64,000 bases of DNA, taken from assembly GCF_900176415.1 (NCBI RefSeq), contig NZ_FWXO01000001.1:736775-800774 (forward strand), written 5' to 3'. A program made the translations under genes and the position numbers. This document shows positions 17,507 to 26,510 of this stretch, in pieces. This DNA is from Cellulophaga tyrosinoxydans. GTDB lineage: Bacteria > Bacteroidota > Bacteroidia > Flavobacteriales > Flavobacteriaceae. Within the stretch, counting starts at the first letter, position 1, and every line of letters begins with the position of its first letter. The notes under the pieces were generated by a model, which saw only the letters and a list, made by a program, of their open reading frames with translations, did not search any database and had not been told where the DNA came from.

Positions 17507-18220
17507 ATGCTTCAAAAAATAAATTTAGAACATATCTTATTTTTAGACATTGAAACTGTTCCTGAACAAGCAAACTATTCGGATTTAGACGAAGATAAAA
17601 AAGAGCTTTGGGATCATAAATCGCAATACCAACGTAAAGATGACTTTACTGCAGAAGAATTCTACGAACGGGCAGGCATCTGGGCAGAATTTGGTAAAAT
17701 CATTTGTATATCCGTAGGGTATTTTAATTTTAATGGAGACCATAGGTCCTTTAGAGTTACCACTTTTCATGGAGACGAACCCCAACTTTTAAAGGAGTTT
17801 AAAAATTTACTAGATGGGCATTTTGCGCATCCAAAATACTTACTTTGTGGTCATAATGCTAAGGAGTTCGATTTTCCTTATATCGCAAGGCGAATGCTTA
17901 TAAACCGCATAGAAATTCCAAATAAATTAAATCTTTTCGGTAAAAAACCTTGGGAAATTGCACATTTGGATACTATGGAGTTATGGAAGTTTGGTGATTA
18001 TAAGCACTTCACATCATTAAAACTTATGGCCAATGTGCTTGGCATACCTTCTCCAAAAGGAGATATTGATGGCAGCATGGTAAAAAAGGTATTTTATGAA
18101 GATAAAGACCTTGACCGCATTATCCAATATTGCGAACTAGATGTTATCACTACAGCTCAGGTGTTTCTTCGCCTAAGAAATGATGATTTACTAGAAGCTG
18201 ATGAAATTAAGAATGTTTAA
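17507..18220 (+). CDS. Predicted 3'-5' exonuclease related to the PolB exonuclease domain
   Basis: A 237-residue stand-alone DEDDy-type exonuclease. It has motif I ILFLDIETVPE (about 11-21), motif II GHNAKEFDFPYI (about 119-130) and motif III YCELDVITTAQVFLRL (about 207-222). It matches the family described as a PolB-like 3'-5' exonuclease (DNA_pol_B_exo2). It would trim single-stranded 3' ends in DNA repair or replication; the exact role is unknown. The start is two bases after the DUF4153 gene stop. Confidence 0.88.
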   Translation: MLQKINLEHILFLDIETVPEQANYSDLDEDKKELWDHKSQYQRKDDFTAEEFYERAGIWAEFGKIICISVGYFNFNGDHRSFRVTTFHGDEPQLLKEFKNLLDGHFAHPKYLLCGHNAKEFDFPYIARRMLINRIEIPNKLNLFGKKPWEIAHLDTMELWKFGDYKHFTSLKLMANVLGIPSPKGDIDGSMVKKVFYEDKDLDRIIQYCELDVITTAQVFLRLRNDDLLEADEIKNV

Positions 18221-18250
18221 AAAAGTAATCGGGGGGATTTTACTTTTTTT
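18217..18250. terminator. Imperfect bidirectional terminator
   Basis: AAAAAAGTAATC and GATTTTACTTTTTT pair with a two-base bulge around a G-rich loop, between the convergent exonuclease and subtilase genes. Confidence 0.55.
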
Positions 18251-18264
18251 GAACTAACTAAAAA

Positions 18265-20475
18265 CTAATTTTTTATAAACTTCATAGATTGTTGTTCGCC
18301 ATCTTCAAAAATGGTTAATGAATAAAAACCAGATGATAAATCGTCAACTTTAATGGCGTTAAAATTGGCCTTTCCTTTCTTTAACATTGTTCCTGTACTA
18401 GAAACAATACTGTAATAGGCATTATCCCCTAATTCTCCTTCAATATTTATTTGTTCTGTAGTTGGATTTGGATGTACAGAAAATTTTAACTTATTAGCTA
18501 GGGATAAGGTTTCCAGTTCCACATCAAAACTGGTATTTGTATTTGCCCCTTCAAAAAGAAACGTTTTAATTTCAGAATACTCCGAAAAAATATTTTCAGT
18601 ACAATTGGTACGCACTTGTAATGCATAGGTAGTACCCAAAGTTAAATTTTCAAATTTTACTTGATTCTCCTCAACAAACATAGTACTCCAATCCGCATCA
18701 TTCTCTCCTTTAAATAAAATTTCATAAAAAGAATCTGGTGTGTTTTTCCAATTTACATTTACAGCATTGTCCTCTGCTGCGTTAATTTTAAAATCTGAAG
18801 GAATATCAACTGTACAAGCAGACTCAGACCCTCCGGAAACTATAAGTGAAAAGTTTTGTGCAGCATTGGTTAAATTTCCTTTATGTGTTACGGTTATGGT
18901 ATACTTACCTTTAGCGTTATCAATTTGTATTTTTTCAAAAGGATCCACTAAATTGTCGCCCTTTTGTGCTGGAGCTGTAGCTCTTTTAGGATCTAATTTC
19001 CAAGGATAAAAAACTTGTCCGTCTTTAGTGATTCTAATATCTAAATCGTTCACTAATGCCGCTGTAGCGTTATTTAGATCGCCAGTATTCACATAATTAC
19101 CTGCAGGATCTGTCCATGAAATAGAGGCAATTAAAGCTTCTCCTTCTCTAGCAGTTACCGTAATAGAATAGCTTTCACCTTCTTTTAATTGTTCTTCTGA
19201 AATAATAGCACTGTATTCATTATTCACTATTAATTCTGCAGCCTTCTTAGCATTCATAACTCCCCAACCCATTTTATAATCCGGACCAGCTTCAGCAACA
19301 TCATCTGCGCTATGTAATACCAAACCTTTTAAGGTTGCTGCTTTCATGTAATTGCTGTTTAAACGTTGATAATACTGCTGTAGCAACAACATTGCACTGG
19401 TTATTCCTGGCGCAGCCATAGAAGTACCTGTATAGGTATCATAACTTGTATCACCTGTAGATTGTGTAGAAAAAATATTAGCTCCACAACCAGCAATGTC
19501 TGGTTTTACTCTACCATCATCTGTAGGGCCATGGCTACTGTAACTAGCAACACTTGCCTTTTTTATATTTCCTTTATTATCAATTTCAGAATCTACTGCC
19601 GCAACATTAATTCCGTTTTTAGAAGTCGAAAATCCTAATAATAAATCAAATCCGTCTGTATTTTTACCATAAACCGGAGCATCATTAAATTTTAATTTTT
19701 GTGAATTTCCAGCAGCAGTCACCATTAAATAATATGGTGCATTATACATTATATTATCCCAATCTTGTGATACTTTAATATAAGCGCCAAAATACCAATC
19801 TGGTATAAAATCTGGGCGAATACCATAGGAATGGTTAGAAAGTAATAAACCATTAGCAGCAGCTTCAGCAACCTCAACTTTATCGGCAGACCAGTCATTA
19901 CTTATAGCAGAGGCACCATAGGCAACTCCTTTTGCATTTGCTTTTATACCTTTAGCAATCATGCTTCCAAGAACCATAGTTGCATGTGGACTTACTTCTC
20001 CTGCATTATCTGAAGCAGAAACTCTAGAGGTATATTCTTGATGCGAAATTAATGCTTTTCCAGCGTCCCAAACGCCTACTTTCATTCCTTCACCACTAAT
20101 TCCCAAATCTAACAAACCTCCTGAATACAAGGTGTTTGCTCTTGAAACTGCACTTGCATTATCACTAAACGTACTGTAATATAAAGGAGTACCATCTGAT
20201 CCAATATCTACTAAAGAAATCTGATTTCCATTCGCTAAGGTTTCGGATAGCTTTAATCCTTTTGCCGTTGCAAATTTTACCAATTGCTTTTGCTTACTCG
20301 CATACTCAGTGACAAAATCTTCTTTTACTTTTACTAAAGCTTTAGAATTATTTTCTGATTGAATAAACTGAATCTGATTTTTAGTTTGTGCGTTTGAAAA
20401 TGTAACACAAAAGCAGGTTGTTCCGATAATTAGGCACGAATAAACCCAGTTTGGGAAAAGTCTATTGTAGTCCAT
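18265..20475 (-). CDS. Secreted S8 (subtilisin-like) protease with T9SS sorting tail
   Basis: A 736-residue extracellular protease. It opens with an N-terminal signal-anchor-like segment, then a pro-region and the S8 domain. The Asp region is KVGVWDAGKALISHQEY, the His region is SPHATMVLGSMIAKG and the Ser region is GTSMAAPGITSAML. A CUB/proprotein-type beta domain follows, then a fibronectin-III-like segment (about 555-640). The end is a type A T9SS sorting domain (FSVHPNPTTEQINIEG to the final LTIFEDGEQQSMKFIKN). It is therefore exported by Sec, then carried across the outer membrane by the T9SS and probably attached or released. It stands alone with its own promoter. Its substrate is unknown. 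Confidence 0.93.
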   Translation of the reverse strand: MDYNRLFPNWVYSCLIIGTTCFCVTFSNAQTKNQIQFIQSENNSKALVKVKEDFVTEYASKQKQLVKFATAKGLKLSETLANGNQISLVDIGSDGTPLYYSTFSDNASAVSRANTLYSGGLLDLGISGEGMKVGVWDAGKALISHQEYTSRVSASDNAGEVSPHATMVLGSMIAKGIKANAKGVAYGASAISNDWSADKVEVAEAAANGLLLSNHSYGIRPDFIPDWYFGAYIKVSQDWDNIMYNAPYYLMVTAAGNSQKLKFNDAPVYGKNTDGFDLLLGFSTSKNGINVAAVDSEIDNKGNIKKASVASYSSHGPTDDGRVKPDIAGCGANIFSTQSTGDTSYDTYTGTSMAAPGITSAMLLLQQYYQRLNSNYMKAATLKGLVLHSADDVAEAGPDYKMGWGVMNAKKAAELIVNNEYSAIISEEQLKEGESYSITVTAREGEALIASISWTDPAGNYVNTGDLNNATAALVNDLDIRITKDGQVFYPWKLDPKRATAPAQKGDNLVDPFEKIQIDNAKGKYTITVTHKGNLTNAAQNFSLIVSGGSESACTVDIPSDFKINAAEDNAVNVNWKNTPDSFYEILFKGENDADWSTMFVEENQVKFENLTLGTTYALQVRTNCTENIFSEYSEIKTFLFEGANTNTSFDVELETLSLANKLKFSVHPNPTTEQINIEGELGDNAYYSIVSSTGTMLKKGKANFNAIKVDDLSSGFYSLTIFEDGEQQSMKFIKN

Positions 20476-20503
20476 AATGTAATATTTAGTAGGATTTGGA
20501 CTA

Positions 20504-20539
20504 CAAATATATTACAACAAAATAAAACTTCCGACAAAA
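20504..20539 (-). promoter_or_regulatory. Promoter of the S8 protease gene
   Basis: On the minus strand the -7 element TATATTTG (20504-20511) stands about 30 bases before the ATG. A TTTG is 24 bases further upstream (20536-20539). The -7 match is exact; the spacing is at the long end. Confidence 0.5.
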
Positions 20540-20597
20540 ACCACTATTTTTTCGATGAAATACACTATAACTGTCGATGGTTGGTAAAATTTTAGTA

Positions 20598-21572
20598 CTA
20601 TTTATTCCATTTTAATTGAATATACACAGGAAAATGATCGCTATAACCACCCATATATTTTCTGCCTACATAAGTTCTAAACGGACTACCCTTGAACTTG
20701 CCCTTGTATTCTTTTAAAAATTGTTCATCGAAGATGTTAGAAGTATTAAAACTATGGGTTTTAGACTCGTAGTTTAAAAAGCTATGGGAGATGATAATTT
20801 GATCGAATAAACTCCAATTAAACTTATAATTAGCACTCCCTCGTTTGGGCGTTAATAATCGCTCCATAGGATTAAACAGTTGTTTCTTTTCTACAAGGTT
20901 TTTAACGCTTACGGCCTTTGGACCATCATTAAAATCGCCCATAATAATGTAATTTGGATTGCTATATGTTTCTTCTAAACCTTCCATAAAAGTAATTATA
21001 GTTTCCGATGCCTTTACTCTTTTATATTCGGTCTCAACACCACCATCACGTCGCGAAGGCCAGTGATTAACAAAAACATGAACATCTTCTCCGTTTAATT
21101 TGCCTCGTACGTACAAAATATCTCTTGTCATGTCTTGTACATTACCTTCATTATAAACCATAAGTGGTATGGCCTCTGAATGTATTACCTCAAAAACAGT
21201 TGCATCATAAATTAAGGCATTATCAATTCCGCGTTCATCAGGAGAATCATAATGTACATAACTATACTTATGCTCTTTAAGACTGTCAATCGCCAATAAA
21301 TCTCTTAGCACGGTTTTATTTTCTACTTCTGCAACACCAATTAAGGAAGGCACTCTACCTGTAGATTCCCACCCTATTTTAGAAATAGTAGAAGCCAATT
21401 TAAACAGTTTACGTTCATACCGCTCTTGAGTCCATTTTAAACGACCATTTGGCGTAAAATCAGCATCTAATTTATCCGGATGATCTTCCGTATCAAAAAG
21501 ATTTTCTAAATTATAGAACGCAACGGTGTAAAGACTTTTATTCGCTTTTTTTTTAAAATAAGAAAAAAACAT
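20598..21572 (-). CDS. Endonuclease/exonuclease/phosphatase (EEP) family protein
   Basis: A 324-residue protein with all the EEP-family blocks: VAFYNLENLFD (Asn and Glu), VAEVENKTVL, VNHWPSRRDGG, MGDFNDGP and GYSDHFPVYI at the end. The fold is that of DNase I and Mg-dependent phosphodiesterases; the substrate may be nucleic acid or a phosphorylated small molecule. I chose the ATG at 21572; the open frame reaches a TTG at 21677 but the added 35 residues look non-conserved and approach the hflX promoter. There is no signal peptide with this start. It is divergent from hflX. Confidence 0.88.
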   Translation of the reverse strand: MFFSYFKKKANKSLYTVAFYNLENLFDTEDHPDKLDADFTPNGRLKWTQERYERKLFKLASTISKIGWESTGRVPSLIGVAEVENKTVLRDLLAIDSLKEHKYSYVHYDSPDERGIDNALIYDATVFEVIHSEAIPLMVYNEGNVQDMTRDILYVRGKLNGEDVHVFVNHWPSRRDGGVETEYKRVKASETIITFMEGLEETYSNPNYIIMGDFNDGPKAVSVKNLVEKKQLFNPMERLLTPKRGSANYKFNWSLFDQIIISHSFLNYESKTHSFNTSNIFDEQFLKEYKGKFKGSPFRTYVGRKYMGGYSDHFPVYIQLKWNK

Positions 21573-21706
21573 ACTTTTAGTAGTGATTTTTGAATCTGCT
21601 AGTAATTTACTACTTTCAGAAAGGTCCGCAAAAAATGAACCATGCTCAAAAATTAAAGTATTGTAGGTTCCTTTCAAAAATACAAAATAGCTACAGTACT
21701 ATTCCT

Positions 21707-21714
21707 TAGATTTG
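21707..21714 (+). promoter_or_regulatory. -7 promoter element TAGATTTG before hflX
   Basis: An exact TAnnTTTG match 16 bases before the hflX ATG. It implies a 5' leader of about a dozen bases. No clear -33 element is seen. Confidence 0.5.
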
Positions 21715-21730
21715 TACTTTAATTTATCTT

Positions 21731-22942
21731 ATGCTAGAACAAAAAGAAATAGATTATGAAAGAACGGTTCTTATTGGTGTTATCAATAGGGATCAGAATG
21801 AAGAAAAGGTTAAAGAATATCTAGACGAGCTGGAGTTCTTAACCTACACCGCTGGTGGCGAAGTTTTTAAGCGTTTTGTGCAAAAAGTAGACTTACCAAA
21901 TCCAAAGACATACATTGGGAGTGGTAAAATGAAAGATGTAGAAGCTTATGTTGAAGAACACCAAATTGGTTGTGTAATTTTTGATGATGAACTTTCTCCT
22001 GCACAACAACGTAATATTGAGAAGCAATTAAAATGCAAAATTTTAGATAGAACAAACCTTATTCTAGATATTTTCTCGCAACGTGCACAAACTAGTTATG
22101 CAAGAACACAGGTAGAATTAGCACAATATGAATACCTTTTACCAAGGTTAACGGGTTTATGGACACACCTTGAACGCCAAAAAGGTGGAATTGGAATGCG
22201 TGGACCTGGAGAAACGGAAATAGAAACCGATAGACGTATTGTCCGTGACCGTATTGCTCTTTTAAAAAAGAAACTACTTAAGATAGATAGGCAGATGGAA
22301 ACCCAACGTGGTAATCGCGGTGCATTAGTCCGTGTTGCACTTGTAGGTTATACCAACGTAGGCAAATCTACCCTTATGAATGTAGTCAGTAAAAGTGATG
22401 TTTTTGCAGAGAACAAGTTATTTGCAACTTTAGACACTACAGTGCGCAAAGTGGTTATAGGCAATCTTCCTTTTCTGTTAAGTGATACTGTTGGTTTTAT
22501 TCGTAAACTACCTACGCAATTGGTGGAAAGTTTTAAAGGGACTTTAGACGAGGTACGGGAAGCAGATTTACTGCTGCATGTAGTAGATATATCACATCCT
22601 CAGTTTGAAGAACATATAGCCTCTGTGAATAAAATTTTAGGGGAAATAGGCTCTGCAGACAAAAAGACCATTATGGTTTTTAATAAAATAGACCAATACA
22701 CGCATCAAACTATAGATGATGATGATTTGATTACTGAAAAAACAGAAAAACATTTTACACTAGAAGAATGGCGTAACACCTGGATGCGTAAAGTTGGTGA
22801 TAGAGCTTTATTTATTTCGGCCTTGAACAAGGATAATTTAGATGAATTCAGAAAACGAGTTTATGATGAAGTTAGAGATATTCATATTACACGTTTCCCT
22901 TATAATAATTTTCTATATCCGGAGCACTTAGACGAGTATTAG
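21731..22942 (+). CDS. hflX: Ribosome-associated GTPase HflX
   Basis: A 403-residue GTPase with the HflX N-terminal domain (TAGGEVFKRFVQKVDLPNPKTYIGSGK) and the glycine-rich linker GGIGMRGPGETEIE. The GTPase motifs are G1 GYTNVGKST (about 206), G3 DTVGFIRKLP, G4 FNKID and G5 SAL. HflX binds 50S subunits and helps split stalled or heat-damaged 70S ribosomes. A short C-terminal region follows the GTPase domain. Its own promoter lies just upstream; the 690-base region after it has no gene. Confidence 0.97.
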   Translation: MLEQKEIDYERTVLIGVINRDQNEEKVKEYLDELEFLTYTAGGEVFKRFVQKVDLPNPKTYIGSGKMKDVEAYVEEHQIGCVIFDDELSPAQQRNIEKQLKCKILDRTNLILDIFSQRAQTSYARTQVELAQYEYLLPRLTGLWTHLERQKGGIGMRGPGETEIETDRRIVRDRIALLKKKLLKIDRQMETQRGNRGALVRVALVGYTNVGKSTLMNVVSKSDVFAENKLFATLDTTVRKVVIGNLPFLLSDTVGFIRKLPTQLVESFKGTLDEVREADLLLHVVDISHPQFEEHIASVNKILGEIGSADKKTIMVFNKIDQYTHQTIDDDDLITEKTEKHFTLEEWRNTWMRKVGDRALFISALNKDNLDEFRKRVYDEVRDIHITRFPYNNFLYPEHLDEY

Positions 22943-23572
22943 TGGGCTTTTTCTTACTAGAAAACACCAAGAGATTGTCTGTTTGTCGGAGAAAAGTAAC
23001 CGTTAAAATATACGCAACAAAATATAGGTGCTTTACAACATAAATATGGCGCTTTCACTTTTCGCTAGTATCTTTGACTTGTATTTAAGATATAGTGTTT
23101 ACCCCAAGTTGCACTTTATATGAATTAACTGAAAGCATTGAGATTCCCAAATCGTGTGCTTGACCTACAAAAGCTTGAAAAAATTATAGTCCCCCAAGAC
23201 TAGCCTATTACAAAGCCTTTTCGTTTGCAAAAACGTTAAGGCTTTTGCATTTAAAAAAATTAGGTAAACTCTGCTTTAAAAGTTTGGGGAAAATAGTTAA
23301 AACAACTGCTTTTTGAACAAATCCATATGCACATTATCCGATAAATTAAACCGTTCATAAGAGCTACAACATTTTGAGTAGGCTTCACAACAAAAATTGC
23401 TACAAAACAACGCATTGAACGTATCTTTGACCTGTATTTGATTAACGAAGTTTTTTCCCCAAATTAGCAACGTTATGATGGTACAAAATAGTGTAACGGT
23501 TCCCCAAATCGGAGCACGGAATTAACAATAAAAGCATACCCAAATTAGCTAATTAACCTACGCTAAAGAACT
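22943..23572. other. Non-coding stretch with an internal diverged duplication
   Basis: No frame of useful length or family likeness is present. The main structure is a pair of co-linear segments: about 23068-23160 and 23421-23520. Both begin GTATCTTTGAC(C/T)TGTATTT, carry CCCCAA-(G/A)TT-GC about 35 bases later and TTCCCCAAATCG-like text about 76-79 bases later. Further CCCAA motifs occur near 23193 and 23539 (CCCAAATTAGC). GTATCTTTG fits the -7 promoter form TAnnTTTG, so the copies may be transcribed. It is not a known RNA family that I recognise. Confidence 0.45.
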
Positions 23573-23606
23573 AAAAAACGCCCTTCTCTCGAAGGGCGTT
23601 TTTTAT
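23573..23606. terminator. Strong intrinsic terminator
   Basis: AAAAACGCCCTTC, loop TCTC, GAAGGGCGTTTTTT. A perfect GC-rich stem with A-runs and T-runs on either side, placed after the DUF3078 gene (minus strand). It can also stop anything transcribed from the left. Confidence 0.9.
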
Positions 23607-23629
23607 AAAATACTATTGCCTAAGTGTTA

Positions 23630-24556
23630 TTAGAATGAGTAGTTTAATCCTAACATCCAGTAAGACTGTAATTTATTATCTACATCATTAAACCCAGTTG
23701 CAGTAGCTGGAGTTTGTGCTAATGCATAGTTTAATGCTTCTTGTTTGTTGCTTCTTAAACCAAAATCGAAACCAACACCTATCATTTTCCATAAGGTATA
23801 ACCAAACGAGTTTGTCCAAGTTACATTAGACAAATCTCCACTCTTATAACTTTGGAACATAGAAAGATTAGATTTGAAGTTTACAGCTCCAATTTTTTTA
23901 GTGTAATCTGCTACTATTTTAGCCCCTAAAGAAGACTCGAAAACAGCATCATTATCACTAAATACAAAGTTGTAGTTTAATGGGTGAATTACCACTACTA
24001 AATCAGCAATTGGAGTCCAAGTAGCACCGACACCGACATCAAGATATCCAGGGTTATTAAAATTATTTAATATTGTAGTTCTGTATTCTCCTAAAGTTGA
24101 AATAGCAAAAGTTTCACTTAATTTACGACCGTATAAAGATGTTAATTGAAAAACATCTGTAGTTCCTTGAAACTTATCGCTATCCGTTGCTACATCTTTA
24201 TTATCTAGTTTTACCCATGCAAGATTAACATTCGCTGAGTTTCTCCAGAAATACTTTTCTTGTAAATTGTTTGCAAATGCGTTAACTGTAAAACCAATGT
24301 TTCCAGAATTGTTGTTTGGTGCTCCTTGAGCATACCAGTTACTGAAACTTGAAATACTACCACCGATAGTACCAAAAGCTCCTTTTTTCCAACCTGGCAT
24401 ACCATCAATTTTTGCTTGAATGGCATTTACTCTAGCTTGTATTGCCGCAATTGAATCTTTCTTAGGCGCTTGCTCGGCCTTAAGCTCCTCAACAGTTTGA
24501 GAATAACCAGCTGCAATGGTAAAGCTAGCTACTAATGTGAATACTAATTTTTTCAT
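23630..24556 (-). CDS. DUF3078-family envelope protein
   Basis: A 308-residue protein with a clear signal peptide (MKKLVFTLVASFTIAAGYSQ). A short coiled-coil-prone segment (about 21-55, EELKAEQAPKKDSIAAIQARVNAIQAKID) follows, then a beta-rich region of alternating aromatic residues ending in LNYSF. That points to an outer-membrane beta-barrel, as in DUF3078 proteins of Bacteroidota. Function is unknown. It is the last gene of the minus-strand block that contains the suf genes, but has its own promoter at 24590-24616. Confidence 0.85.
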   Translation of the reverse strand: MKKLVFTLVASFTIAAGYSQTVEELKAEQAPKKDSIAAIQARVNAIQAKIDGMPGWKKGAFGTIGGSISSFSNWYAQGAPNNNSGNIGFTVNAFANNLQEKYFWRNSANVNLAWVKLDNKDVATDSDKFQGTTDVFQLTSLYGRKLSETFAISTLGEYRTTILNNFNNPGYLDVGVGATWTPIADLVVVIHPLNYNFVFSDNDAVFESSLGAKIVADYTKKIGAVNFKSNLSMFQSYKSGDLSNVTWTNSFGYTLWKMIGVGFDFGLRSNKQEALNYALAQTPATATGFNDVDNKLQSYWMLGLNYSF

Positions 24557-24589
24557 GATTTAATGTTTAGTGTTTAAATTTTTGAAGGG

Positions 24590-24616
24590 CAAATTTACTA
24601 ATTGTAAGTAAAACAA
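24590..24616 (-). promoter_or_regulatory. Promoter of the DUF3078 gene
   Basis: On the minus strand TTG (24614-24616), 16-base spacer, TAAATTTG (24590-24597), about 34 bases before the ATG. Good fit to the Bacteroidota -33/-7 form, with a slightly short spacer. Confidence 0.6.
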
Positions 24617-24628
24617 TGTTATAAAAAT

Positions 24629-25132
24629 TTATTTTCTTTTGAATAAAGGCACTGCGGAGCATGCCTCACCATACATAATACTTTTAGCAACAGCTTGAAT
24701 CTTAGCTGTAGCCATAATATATGCATTTGGTGGAACAGGTTTTTTACTACACCCTTTTATTATTACTGGCAGATCAGTATACGAAGAAACATCTAGCTTT
24801 TCTATGATTAATTGATATAAGGCTGTTTCTAAATCTTCAAGCGTACCAATAATTGTTTTTTTGGCAAAAGGCTGTAGTTTAGTTGCAATTAACATATATG
24901 CCCAACCCGGAATAATAGCGTCAGAAGAACACCCAAGAGCAACGTAGGCATCTTGGTATTGTTCCCAATTATGATTTTCTAATTGCTGCCTAAAGTCTTT
25001 TTCTCGAAGAATAAATCCTTCAAAAAGCCAATCTTTTATATCTATAGTAATACGCTTTCCAACAGGATAATAATCCTCCAAATCGAAAGTAACTAGTGCG
25101 CTTTGAGAAACTCTATTTACTATTTCATTCAT
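24629..25132 (-). CDS. DUF2480-family protein
   Basis: A 167-residue soluble protein opening with NEIVNRVSQSALVTFDLEDYYP, the conserved start of DUF2480, a family nearly restricted to Bacteroidota. It holds conserved cysteines (LGCSSDAIIPGWAYM and IKGCSKKPVPPNAYI, plus a late Cys in YGEACSAVPLFKRK). That fits a metal-binding role and its usual location beside SUF assembly genes. No biochemical function is established. It follows the SufT-like gene by 20 bases on the same strand. Confidence 0.85.
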   Translation of the reverse strand: MNEIVNRVSQSALVTFDLEDYYPVGKRITIDIKDWLFEGFILREKDFRQQLENHNWEQYQDAYVALGCSSDAIIPGWAYMLIATKLQPFAKKTIIGTLEDLETALYQLIIEKLDVSSYTDLPVIIKGCSKKPVPPNAYIMATAKIQAVAKSIMYGEACSAVPLFKRK

Positions 25133-25152
25133 TACACTAATCGTGTTTGGTA

Positions 25153-25482
25153 CTACAGCATTCCTAATTCTAGTTTTGCTTCTTCACTCATTAATTCTTG
25201 TGTCCAAGGTGGATCAAAAGTGATTTCTACTTCGGCGTCTTTTACCGCATTTAATGATTTTACTTTCTCTTCTACTTCTGCAGGTAATGATTCTGCAACT
25301 GGGCAGTTGGGTGAAGTTAAAGTCATTAGTATTTTTACTTCATTATCTTCATTTACAAAAACATCGTAAATAAGTCCTAATTCATATATATCTACAGGAA
25401 TTTCTGGATCGTAGATTGTTTTTAATACCCCTACTATTTTTTCCCCTAATTCTGCTGTATCTATGGTGGTTTCCTCGCTCAT
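25153..25482 (-). CDS. SufT-like DUF59 (MIP18 family) Fe-S maturation protein
   Basis: A 109-residue protein of the DUF59/MIP18 family, with the motifs IYDPEIPVDIYELGLIYDV (about 23-41), MTLTSPNCPVAESLP (Cys at about 62) and ITFDPPWTQELMSEEAKLELGM near the C-terminus. These proteins help mature [Fe-S] proteins; small stand-alone forms occur as SufT or PaaD-like proteins. It is 27 bases downstream of sufE and 20 before DUF2480, so it is part of the Fe-S assembly operon. Confidence 0.9.
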   Translation of the reverse strand: MSEETTIDTAELGEKIVGVLKTIYDPEIPVDIYELGLIYDVFVNEDNEVKILMTLTSPNCPVAESLPAEVEEKVKSLNAVKDAEVEITFDPPWTQELMSEEAKLELGML

Positions 25483-25509
25483 TATTTCTATTTTTTAGTA
25501 TTTATGCTA

Positions 25510-25935
25510 TTACTTTCCTAATTGTGTTTGGTAAGCAATGGCGTATAATTTTAATTGTTTTATCATGCTAACTAAGCCATTTGCTCTAGTGGGTGACAAA
25601 TGTTCTTTCAATCCAATTTCATCAATAAAATTAGTGTCCGCATCTATAATATCTTGTGGTTTTTGATTGCTAAACACGCGAATTAAAATGGCAATAATAC
25701 CTTTGGTAATAATGGCATCGCTATCTGCTGTAAAAACCAAATTGTCATTTTCTAATTCGGCATGTACCCAAACTCTACTTTGGCATCCTTTTATAATATT
25801 ATCGTCGGTTTTGTATTGCTCATCAATTATAGGAAGTGCTTTGCCCAATTCAATCATGTACTCGTAACGCTGCATCCAATCTTCAAACATGGAAAATTCG
25901 TCAACTATTTCTTCCTGTATTTCTTTTATAGTCAT
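25510..25935 (-). CDS. sufE: SufE cysteine desulfurase activator
   Basis: A 141-residue SufE protein. The sulfur-acceptor cysteine is in IIKGCQSRVWVHAEL (about 51), and the C-terminal block LSPTRANGLVSMIKQLK is typical. It takes persulfide sulfur from SufS and passes it to SufBCD. Next to SufT-like and DUF2480 genes on the same strand; sufS lies about 1.8 kb upstream, beyond two lipoprotein genes that interrupt the set. Confidence 0.95.
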   Translation of the reverse strand: MTIKEIQEEIVDEFSMFEDWMQRYEYMIELGKALPIIDEQYKTDDNIIKGCQSRVWVHAELENDNLVFTADSDAIITKGIIAILIRVFSNQKPQDIIDADTNFIDEIGLKEHLSPTRANGLVSMIKQLKLYAIAYQTQLGK

Positions 25936-25995
25936 AGTCTCTTTATTTATATTCTGTGAAGAGATTTTCGATGCACAAAAATACGATAAGATTTG

Positions 25996-26433
25996 CTATT
26001 GAGCCGTTTCCGATAATGCTAATATTTTCTCAATTAATTCTTTTAATTGTTCTGGAGGATTTCCATGATCAAAACTATTAGACTCATAAGAAGTGTCTTC
26101 ATATTCAATTTTTAAATTAGCAATTGCAGCTTTGTCACTGAATCTATTCTCAGAAGGTGATTTGTACCTTTTTATGTTTTCGACATTAGATTTTTCTACC
26201 ATTAAACATATATCTTCCCAATCGATTAAATCCAATTCTAATGTTTCAACATTTTCACCATTTCTGTCCTTCATAATGGTTATAGTAGCTTTTTTCACTT
26301 CAATATTGAGATATACACCTCTGGATTCAGCATTATAAGTAATCCCTAATAAACTACTTTTTTGTTCTTTTTTATTAACGCCACAGGCCATAATAAATAT
26401 AACCATACAACCACTGAATAGAATACTCTTCAT
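25996..26433 (-). CDS. Small predicted lipoprotein, unknown function
   Basis: A 145-residue protein with a lipoprotein signal (MKSILFSGCMVIFIMACG; lipobox Cys about 17). The mature part of about 128 residues is polar, with an (E/D)-rich second half and no family that I recognise. It lies between the M43 protease and sufE and is separated from the protease by a terminator, so it probably has its own promoter and may share a transcript with sufE. Confidence 0.7.
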   Translation of the reverse strand: MKSILFSGCMVIFIMACGVNKKEQKSSLLGITYNAESRGVYLNIEVKKATITIMKDRNGENVETLELDLIDWEDICLMVEKSNVENIKRYKSPSENRFSDKAAIANLKIEYEDTSYESNSFDHGNPPEQLKELIEKILALSETAQ

Positions 26434-26460
26434 ATGAAATTATTAGAAATTAAAACTACG

Positions 26461-26486
26461 AAAAAAGGGTGTCAAAATTGACACCC
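26461..26486 (-). terminator. Intrinsic terminator of the M43 protease gene
   Basis: GGGTGTCAA (26467-26475) and TTGACACCC (26478-26486) pair perfectly around two bases. An A6 run at 26461-26466 becomes a T-run on the minus strand, after the stem in the direction of the protease transcript. Confidence 0.85.
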
Positions 26487-26510
26487 TATAACTTAAGTTT
26501 GCTTAAATTT

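Noticed and set aside
21573-21677. N-terminal extension of the EEP protein from TTG 21677
   Set aside because: No signal peptide or conserved motif in the extra 35 residues, and an ATG stands just before the conserved start.
22943-23629. tRNA, tmRNA or other known RNA gene
   Set aside because: I looked for a T-loop GTTC-A pattern, acceptor stems and long stable stems in this gap and did not find them.
25103-25369. Plus-strand frame over the SufT-like gene
   Set aside because: Shadow of a clearly conserved DUF59 gene, rich in Ser/Thr/Phe.
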